Of a stretch of 64,000 bases of DNA, positions 55,020 to 64,000 are shown in pieces (the first letter of the stretch is position 1; the number at the start of each line of letters is the position of its first letter). The stretch is taken from NCBI GenBank assembly GCA_030068145.1, contig JAPJBO010000013.1, positions 310,001-374,000 of the forward strand, in the 5' to 3' direction. This DNA is from Diplonema papillatum (taxonomy: Eukaryota; Euglenozoa; Diplonemea; Diplonemida; Diplonemidae). A program made the translations under genes and the position numbers. The notes beneath the pieces were generated by a model. That model was not told where the DNA came from. It did no database searches and saw only the letters and a program-made list of their open reading frames with translations.

Positions 55020-55340
55020 TGCGGAAAAGAAGGTCATTCCCCACCAAAATGTTTTCCTGCACTTTTTTGGCAGGGAAATGTACTTAGCAACTTTTGAGCA
55101 AAGTCAGTTTCCCCGAAAATCAAGATTCCTGCAATGCACTCAAAAATCAGCCAAAATCTGGAAAATTGGCCCAAAACGTGAAAATTCGGGCCGATTCGGC
55201 CGATTTACCATGTGCTTTCCCAAAATGCCAATACCCCCCCAAAAACTGTTTTTCAGGCAAATCCGCTGGGAAACGTACTTAGAGAATTTCGAAAATACGG
55301 CACCTAGAAAACCACGAAAGGGCAGATTTTCCCGGTTTCA
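55020..55340 (+). repeat. Diverged tandem duplication, ~195 bp period
   Basis: GGGAAATGTACTTAGCAACT at 55074 and GGGAAACGTACTTAGAGAAT at 55268, each preceded by a CCAAAATG and a Phe-codon-rich stretch. The 210-codon frame across it has no domain and is not called. Confidence 0.4.
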
Positions 55341-55821
55341 GCCTGTGTTTTGCACGGCAAATTTCAGGCCTCACAGACGAACTGAGGACGGAGTGGAAAG
55401 ATCCATCGCGAAAGAGCGCGTTTAAGGGGGTCCCCGGAAAAAAGGGTGGGGGGGTGCCCGGCCACCAGGTGCACCAAACAGGACCCCCCCCCCCCTTCCA
55501 AATTTAGCAGACGTTGACGTTGCCCGTTGCACCCCCCAATCCTTAGTGCGCCCCCTGCCCCCCCCCCCCCGGGTTGGTTTGGGTTGGGCGGGGCCCGTTC
55601 GCGAGCACGAACAAGCGTTTTTTTTTTTTTTTTTTTTGGTTGTTGCAGCGTACTAGCTCTGACCTCGACCCCCGAGCCCGGAACTGGTAAACTGGTCTGT
55701 ATCCAGATTTTGTGCACAGGGGGAGGGCAGACACCCCCGTTCGGCAACGAATGCCTGCAGAGCGAAGTCGTACCGGATAGCGGTGGATGGTGGACAAAGA
55801 ACGAAGAAAGCCATACGCCTG

Positions 55822-56253
55822 CTACGGGAAACAAAGGGACGAGTGGGCCAACAACAGTGTCAGTGAAGGGCTTGGGTTAGTCATCATATCTTTGCGCATG
55901 ACCCCCACTTTGTCGACGCACGCTTCATACTCCGGCCACGTGGCGAAGTTCAGTGTTCTTGGGCTCGCAATCCACGCATTGAGGTACGCCTCCATAGCGC
56001 TCCTCGGGATGCCACTGCCACGTTCATACGGGCCATTGAGCCCGAGCATTAGCACGTCGGCCAGCGTCTGCTCGTGAAGCCTCTTCCTGGCTTTTGTCAA
56101 CACCCTTTTCATGTTTGAAAAGACACGCTCGACCGATGCTGTCCCCATTGGCAGGACAACAGCAACGGCAAACAGATTGTTTGTCTCTGGACATGCCGTC
56201 GAAAGGTTCGATGACTTCAGCAGCCCCAGCATGACGTCTTCCAATGCACCCGG
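55822..56253 (-). pseudogene. hAT-superfamily transposase C-terminal remnant
   Basis: On the minus strand, about 140 residues match the hAT dimerisation region: ETNNLFAVAVVLPMGTASVE then RVFSNMKRVLTKARKRLHEQ, the usual A-S-x-E-R-x-F-S-x-x-K pattern. The DDE catalytic core is absent: upstream on this strand the sequence becomes a short tandem repeat and a poly-T run. Transposases of this type excise and insert DNA elements with 8 bp duplications; this fragment cannot do so alone. It may be the 3' end of a decayed element or a captured exon. The stop at 55822-55824 follows a non-conserved tail. Confidence 0.72.
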
Positions 56254-56257
56254 TGGT

Positions 56258-56380
56258 TGAACACGGTGGTAGTACACTGTGGTACCCCGTGGTAGCACAC
56301 TGTGGTACCCCGTGGTGCACGGTGGTAGTACACTGTGGTACCCTGTACACACTGTAGTAGTACACTGTGGGTAGCCGGTT
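56258..56380. repeat. Short tandem repeat of ACTGTGGTACCCCGTGGTA units
   Basis: About six imperfect units of 17-24 bp replace the hAT reading frame upstream of the dimerisation region. Confidence 0.75.
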
Positions 56381-56502
56381 TCTCCGGGAAAACAATAATA
56401 GCTGAGATTTTTTTTTTTTTTTTTTGACCCAGACCAGTTTCCAGACCAACTCTGGTCTGGCGACCAGCTGACCCCCCCCAAGCTAGCCAAGGTTGTTGAA
56501 AG

Positions 56503-56650
56503 TATGCTAATACTGCAGGGAATAGTTGCCTAGACCTCTTGAGTTTGCTAACCACGATTACGGGAGTCGGGAGAACCTACAAAGCCAAAAGCAGGACCGA
56601 TGACCCCCCCCCGTTCGTGTGAAAAGCGAATAATAAAAACACCTTCTTTT
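56503..56650 (+). repeat. Family P, full copy
   Basis: TATGCTAATACTGCAGGGAA, CTAGACCTCTTGAGTTTG, GGGAGTCGGGAGAACCTACA, AAGCCAAAAGCAGGACCGA. Confidence 0.65.
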
Positions 56651-57615
56651 TTCCATCTGTCTTTGTCAAGAGCTGCGACTCAACTATTCTCTGCCAGCAG
56701 CGGGGGGTAGGGGTGTCGACCCGAAGCGCTCCTGGTGCTCGGAAGCGAAAGCAAGCAGATCTCCGCTGCTTCCGCACATGCTGAGCGACGAGTGTAGTTC
56801 ACAAAGGACGTGCGCAATGCATGCAAGTCTCCCTGATCCCTGCATTCTCAACGTCTCTCGGCGCTGCCGGAAGGCGTGCGGACAGGACATTATTTATGTA
56901 GGCATCGGTTGAGGTAACTGACCAAATAATAATCGAGAATCGGGTGGAAAAGGTTTGGTTGGATGCGCATTACTTCAAACTGGGTTGGGCAGGGCTGTTG
57001 AGTGCGATCTCGCCACAGCTGCCACCCGCACCCTTCGCAAGTAGGTGCCACTCACCGGTCAATCACAGCTGACTGCTGCCCCGTAAGAAAGAAGGAACAA
57101 AAGAAGAAAGTGGCGGTGAATAAACGTTCCTTTGCCCCGTTTCCGTTCTTCTGCATCTTGTGCTACATACGTGCTGTCCAGTTTTTGGTTCCTCGAAGAT
57201 AACCGAAAAAGTCCCGCACCGGAGAAAATGCGGAAAAAGCACCGCCGCCCGTCTGTTGTCACCAATGCGGAGGGGAGACCACTCTGCGCTTCTCGGAGGA
57301 GGGTGTTGCCGATGAATGCTATGGTGGCAGGGGTGAATCGTGATAGCTTGACGTGTGTGAAATGCAAAATAATCCGTGGCGACAGTCGCATCTAGCCACT
57401 CAGGTGACTATCTTCTCGATCGCACCACGTCGTGGTACCTGAACCCACCCCCACACGCCATACAAACGACCATCGACGCGCTTTTCCAGAACGCTTCGAG
57501 CCGTTGATGTTTCGTGGGCCGGCTTAGTGGGCTTAACACCCTGCGCCTGTATTCACTGAGTCCAAACAACATGGCGGACCCCCCTTGGTCCACGAAGCAG
57601 TAAACACTTTAGAAG
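56651..57615. other. No recognisable gene upstream of the PA14 locus
   Basis: Contains the GGTTGAGGTAACT / TTGGGTTGGGCAGGG repeat also at 48453-48540. No domain found in open frames. Confidence 0.4.
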
Positions 57616-57620
57616 CTAAG

Positions 57621-57985
57621 ATGGTGCGCGGATTCATGGTGACGCTGCTGGGTGCGGCGTGCTTCGCTGAGGAAAGTCTGTCTGAAGACAGGATGCGCAC
57701 CACAGTGTACTTGGCAGAGACCGGCGAGTGCTCGACTTCCCAGACTTCAACAACAAGGTAGCGGACGCAAGCTGGAATAAAAACGTTGATTATAACACCA
57801 ACACGTTATCTGCACTGGGTTACGACGACGATTTCGCGTCTCGGCATAGCGTACCCGGTTGCAAATGTCGCGGCGACTACACGTTCCATCTCACATCTGA
57901 CGACGGCTCGCGGATTTACCTCGACGGTGAGATGCTCATCAACCATGGCTACAGCAACAATTTGACGTCTCAACATGGCGGGTGA
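57621..57985 (+). pseudogene. PA14-domain secreted protein, frameshifted or split
   Basis: ATG 57621 opens a signal-peptide-like start (MVRGFMVTLLGAACFAEES). Its frame stops at 57764, but a shift near 57700-57728 leads into VLDFPDFNNKVADASW and then GDYTFHLTSDDGSRIYLDGE, the core of a PA14 domain (carbohydrate-binding beta-barrel of secreted and surface proteins). That frame ends HGG at TGA 57983-57985. GGGTGAATG there could equally be a donor site of an intron containing the 68 bp array that begins 130 bp later. The C-terminal strands of PA14 are missing from the visible frame. So this is either a decayed copy, a sequencing indel plus an intron, or both. Confidence 0.55.
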
Positions 57986-58112
57986 ATGACTGCAAATGCT
58001 TTTGGCAACGACACGTCCTTCTCTTCGAGAGACCAATTATTGACAGTTTATCCTATCACTGAACTACCCCCGAAAACCGAAAAATGAAGTACGCAAGAAC
58101 GACACAAACTCT

Positions 58113-59487
58113 GCAGGAACAACGCAAGTGTGATGGACCTTTTTTCGGAGGGGCTCACGCACTCAAAAATCGACTTATATGCAGGAACAACGCAAGTGTG
58201 ATGGACCTTTCTTCGGAGGGGCTCACGCACTCAAAGATCGACTTATATGCAGGAACAACGCAAGTGTGATGGACCTTTCTTCGGAGGGGCTCACGCACTC
58301 AAAGATCGACTTATATGCAGGAACAACGCAAGTGTGATGGACCTTTCTTCGGAGGGGCTCACGCACTCAAAGATCGACTTATATGCAGGAACAACGCAAG
58401 TGTGATGGACCTTTCTTCGGAGGGGCTCACGCACTCAAAGATCGACTTATATGCAGGAACAACGCAAGTGTGATGGACCTTTCTTCGGAGGGGCTCACGC
58501 ACTCAAAGATCGACTTATATGCAGGAACAACGCAAGTGTGATGGACCTTTCTTCGGAGGGGCTCACGCACTCAAAGATCGACTTATATGCAGGAACAACG
58601 CAAGTGTGATGGACCTTTCTTCGGAGGGGCTCACGCACTCAAAGATCGACTTATATGCAGGAACAACGCAAGTGTGATGGACCTTTCTTCGGAGGGGCTC
58701 ACGCACTCAAAGATCGACTTATATGCAGGAACAACGCAAGTGTGATGGACCTTTCTTCGGAGGGGCTCACGCACTCAAAGATCGACTTATATGCAGGAAC
58801 AACGCAAGTGTGATGGACCTTTCTTCGGAGGGGCTCACGCACTCAAAGATCGACTTATATGCAGGAACAACGCAAGTGTGATGGACCTTTCTTCGGAGGG
58901 GCTCACGCACTCAAAGATCGACTTATATGCAGGAACAACGCAAGTGTGATGGACCTTTCTTCGGAGGGGCTCACGCACTCAAAGATCGACTTATATGCAG
59001 GAACAACGCAAGTGTGATGGACCTTTCTTCGGAGGGGCTCACGCACTCAAAGATCGACTTATATGCAGGAACAACGCAAGTGTGATGGACCTTTCTTCGG
59101 AGGGGCTCACGCACTCAAAGATCGACTTATATGCAGGAACAACGCAAGTGTGATGGACCTTTCTTCGGAGGGGCTCACGCACTCAAAGATCGACTTATAT
59201 GCAGGAACAACGCAAGTGTGATGGACCTTTCTTCGGAGGGGCTCACGCACTCAAAGATCGACTTATATGCAGGAACAACGCAAGTGTGATGGACCTTTCT
59301 TCGGAGGGGCTCACGCACTCAAAGATCGACTTATATGCAGGAACAACGCAAGTGTGATGGACCTTTCTTCGGAGGGGCTCACGCACTCAAAGATCGACTT
59401 ATATGCAGGAACAACGCAAGTGTGATGGACCTTTCTTCGGAGGGGCTCACGCACTCAAAGATCGACTTATATGCAGGAACAACGCAA
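58113..59487 (+). repeat. Minisatellite, 68 bp x 20 plus a partial unit
   Basis: GCAGGAACAACGCAAGTGTG recurs every 68 bp from 58113 to 59473. Later units are essentially identical; only the first two or three differ (TTTTTTCGG, CAAAAATCG). The period is not a multiple of three. The array ends GCAGGAACAACGCAA then unique sequence. Near-perfect homogeneity suggests recent expansion. Confidence 0.96.
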
Positions 59488-59649
59488 TACAGGGTAGGGC
59501 TACATTAATACAATCGAATACGCGGCTGCTGACTGTGTCCAAACGATCGTGGCAGGCTTACGATCCAGAGTATGTGGCAACAAAACACCGGCACTGCACC
59601 CCGGACTTCAGCAGCCATATACAAAGTCAATGCGGGAGTAAAAAAGTGC

Positions 59650-59690
59650 GGGAGTGCCACTCCCTCATTGAGGGAGTGTCACTCCCTTAG
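59650..59690. repeat. Inverted repeat of GGGAGTG/CACTCCC units
   Basis: GGGAGTGCCACTCCCTCA and TTGAGGGAGTGTCACTCCC pair over 18 bp with one mismatch; each arm is itself nearly palindromic. Confidence 0.6.
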
Positions 59691-59824
59691 TGAGGCCGCG
59701 CAAACGACCACAAAACCACTCCCGCAATCCGGAGTGGGAGTCCGGGGCGTGGTGATTCGCATACTGGAGGTCACAAGAACAATGCAGCACGAGAGGTTCA
59801 ACAAGAAAATGACGAGTCAACTTT

Positions 59825-60660
59825 TCTGAAGGGACTTGCCTTAGAGGTTGATTTGAGTCAGCTTTTCTATAAGGGCTGGCCTTTAGAGGCCTTGATTGGA
59901 GTCAAATCTTCTGGAACTGGCCTGTTGAGGCCATGATGTGGGTCACCTTTTCTGAAGGGACTTGCCTTAGAGGTTGATTTGAGTCAGCTTTTCTATAAGG
60001 GCTGGCCTTTAGAGGCCTTGATTGGAGTCAAATCTTCTGGAACTGGCCTGTTGAGGCCATGATGTGGGTCACCTTTTCTGAAGGGACTTGCCTTAGAGGT
60101 TGATTTGAGTCAGCTTTTCTATAAGGGCTGGCCTTTAGAGGCCTTGATTGGAGTCAAATCTTCTGGAACTGGCCTGTTGAGGCCATGATGTGGGTCACCT
60201 TTTCTGAAGGGACTTGCCTTAGAGGTTGATTTGAGTCAGCTTTTCTATAAGGGCTGGCCTTTAGAGGCCTTGATTGGAGTCAAATCTTCTGGAACTGGCC
60301 TGTTGAGGCCATGATGTGGGTCACCTTTTCTGAAGGGACTTGCCTTAGAGGTTGATTTGAGTCAGCTTTTCTAGAAGGGCTGGCCTTTAGAGGCCTTGAT
60401 TGGAGTCAAATCTTCTGGAACTGGCCTGTTGAGGCCATGATGTGGGTCACCTTTTCTGAAGGGACTTGCCTTAGAGGTTGATTTGAGTCAGCTTTTCTAT
60501 AAGGGCTGGCCTTTAGAGGCCTTGATTGGAGTCAAATCTTCTGGAACTGGCCTGTTGAGGCCATGATGTGGGTCACCTTTTCTGAAGGGACCGGCCTTCA
60601 GAGGCTTTGATTTGGGTGAAGCCTGGCCTTTGATGTGAGTCAACTCTTCTGAAGGGGGCT
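59825..60660. repeat. Higher-order tandem repeat, 126 bp x 6, of ~42 bp submonomers
   Basis: TCTGAAGGGACTTGCC starts at 59825, 59951, 60077, 60203, 60329, 60455 and (variant) 60581. Each 126 bp unit holds three related ~42 bp pieces: TTAGAGGTTGATTTGAGTCA, TTTAGAGGCCTTGATTGGAG and TGTTGAGGCCATGATGTGGG. Decayed submonomers continue to 60680. The minus strand in frame gives a 14-residue repeat broken by two stops per unit. Confidence 0.93.
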
Positions 60661-61081
60661 GGCCTATAGAGGCCTTGATGTCGTGGCACAGTAATCCACT
60701 CGTTTTCATGCGTTTGCGTCGGCAGAGTGTGTGGTTGGCAGTTCTCCGTCGGTGCTGGCTTTGGCACTCGGGCGATGAGCTTGTTTCTATCTCCTTGAGC
60801 TAGGCTGAGAATACGGGCTTGAGTCCTAGTTGGATAGCAACCGAGAGCTAGACTGCTGAGAGTAGTGGCCGCATGGATCTCGTCTGTGGATCTCGAAGGA
60901 GAGCGACTAGACGCTTTCCTGCGGTTGCAGTTCAAACGGCAGGGCCCCCCGTATCAACCGAGACACGGTGCAGACAGGACTACCCACGAACGCAACAAGA
61001 AACAACCCCACGAGACCACGAGATATTAGCACCGGAAAAAGGTCTGCAAGCCAGGTCAACCAAAAAACAAAAGGAAATAAA

Positions 61082-61816
61082 ATGGCTAGCTCCTCGACCT
61101 TGCGAACGAACCCGCATCGTGCAGTCTCCGGCCTGTGGAAGGGCAGTGTACTTCTCGAGGGAACCGCCCAGCCGATAAGGTGTGCGATGACGGTGGATGC
61201 TGATCAGCACCCAACCGTGTGCGGTGTGACGTTGGCCGCCGACGGAGTCGGAGCGCCGGGCATCGTGGTCGGGACGTACGAACCCGAGAAGGAGCACAAA
61301 CTGACGCTGCGCGCGCACGGCAACGTCTTCGCGGGGAAGCTGGTCCAGTCGGATGAAGGGACCGCGTTTGCAGGCACCCTCACCTCGCGCGGCGTTTCCG
61401 GCGCGTTCACGCTCACGCACCAGTCGGAAGACCCCCCGGGCGTTCACGCTGGACACTGGATGGGCACATCCACCCCAGACCCGTCACTCGCCGCCTTCTG
61501 CATCCCGGTCAACCCTATTTCTTGGTGCTTGTACGTGTCAACAGCAGACGAAACTGTAGCCGGCGGAGGCTACTTCAACGACGCGGGAGACGTGCCGGGG
61601 TGCCCTGTCTTGTTGTTCACGCTGCAGGGCTCGTGTAATGATGGTAAGGTGACGCTTCGAAAGGTGTACGAAGCATCAGCCGAGACTGAAGGCTACTCCA
61701 TCGACTACACCGGTGACCTCATCGAGGAAGACGGCAGCATCGGGCTCAAAGGGACGTGGCGCAATGAGAAAGGAGGTAGCTTCGGCTCCTTCGAGTGCTG
61801 GAAAAAGAAGTTGTAA
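61082..61816 (+). CDS. Protein of unknown function, 244 residues, single exon
   Basis: ATG 61082 (context AAAATAAAATGG) to TAA 61816, high third-position GC and no low-complexity sequence, which supports real coding. I do not recognise a named domain. Three Trp-Gly or Gly-Trp turns are spaced along it: SGLWKGSVLLEG (~16-27), AGHWMGTSTP (~123) and LKGTWRNEKGGSFGSFECW near the C-terminus, with alternating hydrophobic residues between. This looks like an all-beta barrel or repeated beta-meander, as in other proteins ending in a Y-x-G...G-x-W...G-x-F pattern. There is no signal peptide and no membrane segment, so it is probably cytosolic. It lies 470 bp after the higher-order tandem repeat; the next gene is on the same strand. 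Confidence 0.8.
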   Translation: MASSSTLRTNPHRAVSGLWKGSVLLEGTAQPIRCAMTVDADQHPTVCGVTLAADGVGAPGIVVGTYEPEKEHKLTLRAHGNVFAGKLVQSDEGTAFAGTLTSRGVSGAFTLTHQSEDPPGVHAGHWMGTSTPDPSLAAFCIPVNPISWCLYVSTADETVAGGGYFNDAGDVPGCPVLLFTLQGSCNDGKVTLRKVYEASAETEGYSIDYTGDLIEEDGSIGLKGTWRNEKGGSFGSFECWKKKL

Positions 61817-61819
61817 TCC

Positions 61820-63000
61820 CCTCCGATGAACCCTTCGTCCTGCGCTTGGTCGTGCCGGCCGCAGTTGTTGCCTCTGCCGCTCTCGGCAAGCGTCAACAGG
61901 CTGGGTACTTTTCATGCTCTCCAGCCCTCCAGCCTACCGAAAAAGGTGCTCCTCCGTTGTACCAAGGAGGCCCATGTTTACAAGGCATCTTGTAGGCCAC
62001 AAGTTTGAGGCCGCTGCCGGGCAAGCGCAGCGCTCTGGGGGCGCTTTGTTCTCGCGCGGATTTGGGCTTATATTTGAGCCGCCACGTCACGCGCCCGGAG
62101 CCCGTCGGTATCCCGGGCAACCCTACTGTGGTTGCATCGACGATGCGTTTCGGCCCAGCTTTAAGTGCGTGAGCCCGTGAGCCTCCGGTAGTACTGTGAC
62201 CGACACCAAACAGAAGAATTGCCGCAGGGGGGAACTGGCTTGTGGAAGCCAAGCGCCCACAGCGACGTTGCTTGTTGACCCTTCGACGTCGACTAACCTG
62301 GACAAGCAGAATTGTCTAAGGATTGGATCGTTCACCCACGAACAAGGAACGTGAGCTGGGTTTAGACCGCCGTAAAACAGGTTGATTTTACCCTACACGA
62401 GCGATAGTCACATCCTTAGAATGAGCACCACACTATCGCGCGTACTCTCTTCCCCCGTGGAGCTTTCGAGAAGTGTCTGGTGACACCTTCGAACGACTGG
62501 AGGCACCCGTTTGCAAGTGTCTCCCGCCAACTGAAGAAAAGGTGTCTCCGCTGGCTGCAGATAAACGATGCTTTAACGATGGTGAAACCAAACCTTAGAC
62601 CCGACGAGGGTCACGCGAGCCTCCGTCACATGTCGAAGAAAGCCGAATCTAGCTATGGTCGTCAGCCGGTTCATCAGAACTTTAAGCCGAGGCCGCGCCT
62701 TCGACCGGACGTCTCTGTGGTTATACGCACGTACGTACAGTACAAACATACCCCACCCTTCGGCTGTAAATGCGTCCAGAACTTCGCTTGCTTCATTTTC
62801 GACGTTTGTATCGATAAACCAGCCGACCCACCCTACAACGTCACTGCCGACGTGTTTAGGTCTCTCCCAAACCCTTCACCCTTTCCGGCTAGCTCAAGAG
62901 GGTGAGTCTCCGATGGTTCTTGTCTTCTTTCCCTTCAGTGCTGAAGACGAGACGCGTCGCAGATTTCTTGTCGAGATCTTTTCGGCCAAGAAAGATAAGA
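61820..63000. other. Intergenic or intronic stretch, no gene recognised
   Basis: Open frames of up to 140 codons (for example 62480-62905) have no domain. Part of it may be upstream introns or exons of the J-domain gene that I cannot resolve. Confidence 0.4.
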
Positions 63001-63040
63001 CTCAGATGATGAGGGCTACGAGCACTGACCCGATGCAGCA

Positions 63041-63366
63041 GCGCGTACGAGACTCTAGGCGTGGGGCGGACGGCGAGCCTGGCGGAAGTCCGGGCGCGGT
63101 ACCTGGCGCTGGCCCGGAAGCACCACCCCGACATGGGCGGCACCGAGGCGGGCATGAAGCGCGTGAACGACGCGTACGCCACCGTACAGCGCGCCAAAGC
63201 CCACGAACCGCCCCCGCGTACGACCACCGCCAACAGCAGCAAGGCGGCGACGAGGCGGCAAGACGGGAAGACGCGTTTGTTGACAATTTTCGGCGAACAA
63301 GAAATCGAACTCAAATGCTGCATCCCCTCACGGCTGGCTTGCAAGACAGCCTGCGAGGCAAGATAA
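63041..63366 (+). CDS. J-domain (DnaJ-like) protein, 3' exon
   Basis: The frame reads SAYETLGVGRTASLAEV, RARYLALARKHHPDMGG and AGMKRVNDAYATVQRA, i.e. helix I, helix II, the HPD motif and helix III of a J domain, then a basic Ser/Thr/Lys tail ending at TAA 63366. J proteins stimulate the ATPase of Hsp70 partners through HPD. An acceptor-like GATGCAG at 63034-63040 sits just before the domain, so this is probably a last exon whose upstream exon is not identified. Alternatively the frame starts after TGA 63010. The adjacent ATGs at 63007-63012 are in a different frame. The same exon begins again 847 bp downstream. Confidence 0.75.
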
Positions 63367-63521
63367 CCGCGCAATGAAATGACTTGTCGTGCGGTTTTGT
63401 GTTGCGCATTGCGCGTCGTCTCTTGTCCCACTCTCTCTCTCCCTCCCCCATGAAAATCCCCATCCAAAGGAACCCCTGATGAGCTCTGACTTTGGATAGG
63501 TCTGCGTACAAGAGCGAAACC

Positions 63522-63745
63522 TGAGACGAAGAACGAGGTGCACACAACACCGCGGTGAAAAAACACAGGGGGCTAGTCCCCCAAGATTTCATACCCCACT
63601 TTGGGAGCCGTACACTCCCCTTTTTACCTCTTTCTATTTTGCATCCCTTTCTTAGATAACATCTTCCTCGAAGAAGACTTGATGCTAGCATCAACCATGC
63701 ATGAGAGGCAGTGCTCTGCCTGAACATTAAACTGAGATTTTCCCC
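63522..63745 (+). repeat. Family D dispersed repeat, copy 2
   Basis: Lies between the two J-domain exons; see 33447-33665. Small length differences (for example CCCTTTCTTAGATAACATCT in place of CATAACATCT). Confidence 0.7.
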
Positions 63746-63857
63746 CCTCTCTCTATGTCAACTTGAGCAACTTGAGGCACTGTCAGGCGGGGAGCTGGCA
63801 CTCGTTGGGGGGGAAGACACGTTCAGAAGTATATGATATGTAGACGGTGCTGTTCGC

Positions 63858-64000
63858 GAGGGCTACGAGCACAGACCCGATGCAGCAGCGCGTACGAGAC
63901 TCTAGGCGTGGGGCGGACGGCGAGCCTGGCGGAAGTCCGGGCGCGGTACCTGGCGCTGGCCCGGAAGCACCACCCCGACATGGGCGGCACCGAGGCGGGC
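63858..64000 (+). CDS. Second J-domain exon, cut by the window edge
   Basis: From GAGGGCTACGAGCAC onward it matches 63011-63153 with one difference (GCACAGACC for GCACTGACC). It encodes the same J-domain start through the HPD motif and GGTEAG. The homology begins exactly at GAG|GGCTACGAG, with different sequence upstream in the two copies. A tandem duplicate or a duplicated exon; the rest is beyond the window. Confidence 0.7.

Noticed and set aside
54793-55425. 210-codon Phe/Lys-rich frame
   Set aside because: Lies across a diverged tandem duplication, has no domain and no neighbouring support.
58113-59487. CRISPR-like array
   Set aside because: The whole 68 bp unit repeats without variable spacers, and the window is eukaryotic; it is a minisatellite.
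60573-60935. 120-codon minus-strand frame ending in the 126 bp repeat
   Set aside because: Its repeat part is interrupted by two stops per unit further on, and the rest shows no domain; probably chance.
62655-63377. 240-codon frame through the J-domain region
   Set aside because: It reads the J-domain exon in the wrong frame (Arg-rich, no HPD) and its upstream half has no domain.

Overview
The window is nuclear-type eukaryotic DNA from a repeat-rich, gene-poor genome. Two things show this. The first gene is split by GT-AG introns whose exons join in frame (positions 196-401, 863-943, 1707-2403). Most of the rest is dispersed repeats, tandem repeats and retroelements. Base composition is near 50% GC with many homopolymer runs. 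A protist or alga of alveolate or stramenopile type would fit, but the sequence does not let me name the organism.

Real genes are few. They are the 3' exons of an ABC1/ADCK-family (UbiB-like) atypical kinase (0.2-2.4 kb), a single-exon cold-shock-domain protein with a Gln-rich tail (9.2-10.2 kb), a broken or intron-split PA14-domain secreted protein (57.6-58.0 kb), a single-exon protein of unknown function (61.1-61.8 kb), and a J-domain protein exon at 63.0-63.4 kb that starts again at 63.86 kb and runs off the window. Degraded coding remains include a hAT transposase C-terminus (56 kb, minus), a Cys/His-rich candidate at 31.8-32.7 kb (minus), and a basic-tail coding fragment embedded in a MITE at 8 kb with a frameshifted relative at 24.9 kb.

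From 36.8 to 48.2 kb lies the main feature: a head-to-tail array of five copies of one RT-RNase H retroelement (two long, one N-terminally truncated, two internally deleted). All but one junction is a (TAC)n microsatellite of 57 to 453 bp. The pol protein looks DIRS/VIPER-like: its RNase H has GWGA and INTLE signatures and all four acidic residues. Its RT active-site motif is V-D-N instead of the usual x-D-D in all three coding copies, and no tyrosine recombinase is visible. Internally deleted derivatives occur here and again at 50.6-51.1 kb, so a non-autonomous form has probably been mobilised.

The remaining sequence is a mosaic of short dispersed families that I labelled A to U. The most informative are a SINE with perfect 13-15 bp target duplications and a pyrimidine-rich tail (6.8, 15.0, 21.5, 29.0 kb), a ~220 bp family (B), several MITEs with terminal inverted repeats (F, G, U and one at 50.65 kb), and two families (Q and R) whose copies keep RNA-like hairpins with compensating base changes. 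Large tandem arrays sit at 58.1-59.5 kb (68 bp x 20) and 59.8-60.6 kb (126 bp, built from three ~42 bp submonomers). Smaller arrays lie at 23.98, 28.8, 30.8, 32.75 and 35.1 kb.
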